A stretch of 64,000 nucleotides of DNA, from positions 6,043,847 through 6,107,846 of the forward strand of contig NC_061062.1 in the NCBI RefSeq assembly GCF_021917145.1, in the 5' to 3' direction. Position 1 is the stretch's first letter. Each line of letters starts with the position of its first letter. This DNA is from Hypomesus transpacificus (Eukaryota > Chordata > Actinopteri > Osmeriformes > Osmeridae). Under the pieces are notes generated by a model. The model was not told the origin of the DNA, ran no database searches, and saw only the letters and a list, made by a program, of their open reading frames with translations. The position numbers and the translations under genes are program-made. Shown here one piece after another: positions 63,901 to 64,000 of this stretch.

Positions 63901-64000
63901 CCCATTTCCCCTCCTATCTCTCCTCCCTCTCGTATTCCTCTTCCCTCTCCCCCTCCCTCCCTTCCTCCTCGTCAGTTTAACCGGCGGCACCATTGTCGCA
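51200..64000 (+). CDS. zfyve26: Spastizin (FYVE-domain protein 26), 5' part
   Basis: Coding exons: 51200-51441, 51752-51827, 52015-52098, 52270-52771, 53073-53197, 53576-53740, 53899-53987, 54183-54328, 54526-54726, 54840-55424, 55740-55895, 56263-56411, 56787-57030, 57176-57436, 57543-57662, 58248-58418, 58786-59022, 59371-59476, 60259-61097, 61339-61538, 61732-61836, 61951-62073, 62249-62422, 62690-62939, 63210-63305, 63623-63804 and 63976-64000 (runs off). About 1884 residues are visible; human is about 2539. Landmarks: MHPWGREAESSLQDLLGYF at the N-terminus, FQGFCAMKYALYALCVN, RSTLQAIGSAAAAGMAFYSI, PPAMAAFDLACCHCQLWKT, LLFERQVSPDR, LMLEQLLMNLKVDW. The FYVE zinc finger opens with CMVCQRERFTM (about 1866-1876) and FNRRHHCR (1877-1884), the RRHHCR signature for PI3P, where the window ends. 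Family role: partner of spatacsin and AP-5 in autophagic lysosome reformation, and recruited to the midbody; human loss causes SPG15 spastic paraplegia. Confidence 0.97.
53338..53392. mobile_element. Tc1-like transposon end (relic)
   Basis: Short stretch CACGTGTCCAAACTTTTGAC then TGGTACTGTA, which resembles a terminal repeat common to Tc1/mariner elements of fish. No matching second end or transposase was seen nearby, so only a fragment is claimed. Confidence 0.45.
56411..56645 (+). repeat. About 29-bp minisatellite starting at the zfyve26 exon 12 donor
   Basis: Units of TTAGCACCAGGCTAGCAGGA plus CTGGTAATG, about six copies. The first diverged unit starts in the donor itself (GAG|GTTAGCAC). 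Confidence 0.9.
58010..58262 (+). repeat. 50-bp minisatellite duplicating the zfyve26 exon 16 acceptor
   Basis: Five units, the first degenerate, of CAGTCTCTCCTCCATGTGTA then GAAGGTTCCGGAGAGACCAG and AGTGTCTAAC. The last unit contains the real acceptor (TGTGTAG ending 58247) and the first bases of exon 16, so each earlier unit carries a copy of the acceptor plus the exon start. Confidence 0.93.
58428..58492 (+). repeat. 10-bp repeat just after the zfyve26 exon 16 donor
   Basis: Six tandem copies of GAACCCTCCA beginning about 10 bp after the donor at 58419. Confidence 0.9.
59160..59368 (+). repeat. CT-rich tract before zfyve26 exon 18
   Basis: About 200 bp of imperfect CTCTCCTTTCCCCTTTCCTC repeats forming an extended polypyrimidine tract up to the acceptor CTCTCAG at 59370. 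Confidence 0.9.
59955..60256 (+). repeat. TG-rich 34-42 bp minisatellite before zfyve26 exon 19
   Basis: Six to seven units of a TG run followed by CTGACCCTCTGTGTGTCTGT and GATTG, running into the acceptor CTCCAG of the large exon at 60259. Confidence 0.92.

Overview
This is nuclear DNA of a vertebrate, almost certainly a teleost fish. Genes are split into many short exons with mostly GT-AG introns. The introns are full of CA/CT microsatellites, minisatellites and tRNA-derived SINE fragments, and all seven genes are recognisable vertebrate orthologues. The species cannot be fixed from the sequence alone. No CRISPR array, operon, phage or bacterial feature is present.

Layout: (1) 1-3715, + strand, 3' part of golga5 (golgin-84), entering from the left edge. 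(2) 4723-20290, +, complete trip11 (GMAP-210), 21 coding exons, about 1962 aa. (3) 22344-29561, +, complete fbln5 (fibulin-5), 10 coding exons, 451 aa. (4) 31102-37440, +, complete tc2n (tandem C2 domains), 11 coding exons, 463 aa. (5) 37441-42454, a gene-poor spacer with a nested DNA transposon and a SINE. (6) 42455-46097, +, complete plek2 (pleckstrin-2), 9 coding exons, 360 aa. (7) 47834-49893, - strand, a galectin-related gene of the lgalsl type, 4 coding exons, 145 aa, tail-to-tail with plek2. (8) 51200-64000, +, 5' part of zfyve26 (spastizin), 27 coding exons in view, leaving the window inside its FYVE zinc finger. Exon coordinates were placed by hand from splice signals, reading phase and remembered protein family sequence; phases close through every gene.

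Biologically, golga5 and trip11 are neighbouring coiled-coil golgins that tether vesicles at the Golgi. fbln5 is a secreted elastic-fibre protein, tc2n a C2-domain protein, plek2 a PH-DEP-PH phosphoinositide and actin adaptor, and zfyve26 a lysosome/autophagy protein. In human, golga5, trip11, fbln5 and tc2n lie in 14q32, whereas plek2 and zfyve26 lie in 14q24, so a synteny joint probably falls at 37.4-42.4 kb.

I found no new molecular system. The most unusual signal is a set of tandem duplications that straddle or abut exon-intron junctions. The strongest case is plek2, where a 48-bp unit carrying the 3' end of exon 4 and its splice donor is repeated about 12 times, in frame and without stops. 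A related in-frame duplication follows fbln5 exon 6. A 50-bp repeat carries a splice acceptor in zfyve26, and a 16-bp repeat carries a donor-like core in trip11. Other points are two GC-AG introns, a transposable element that appears to supply a trip11 splice donor, and a hAT-like element with a visible 8-bp target duplication nested inside an older inverted-repeat element.
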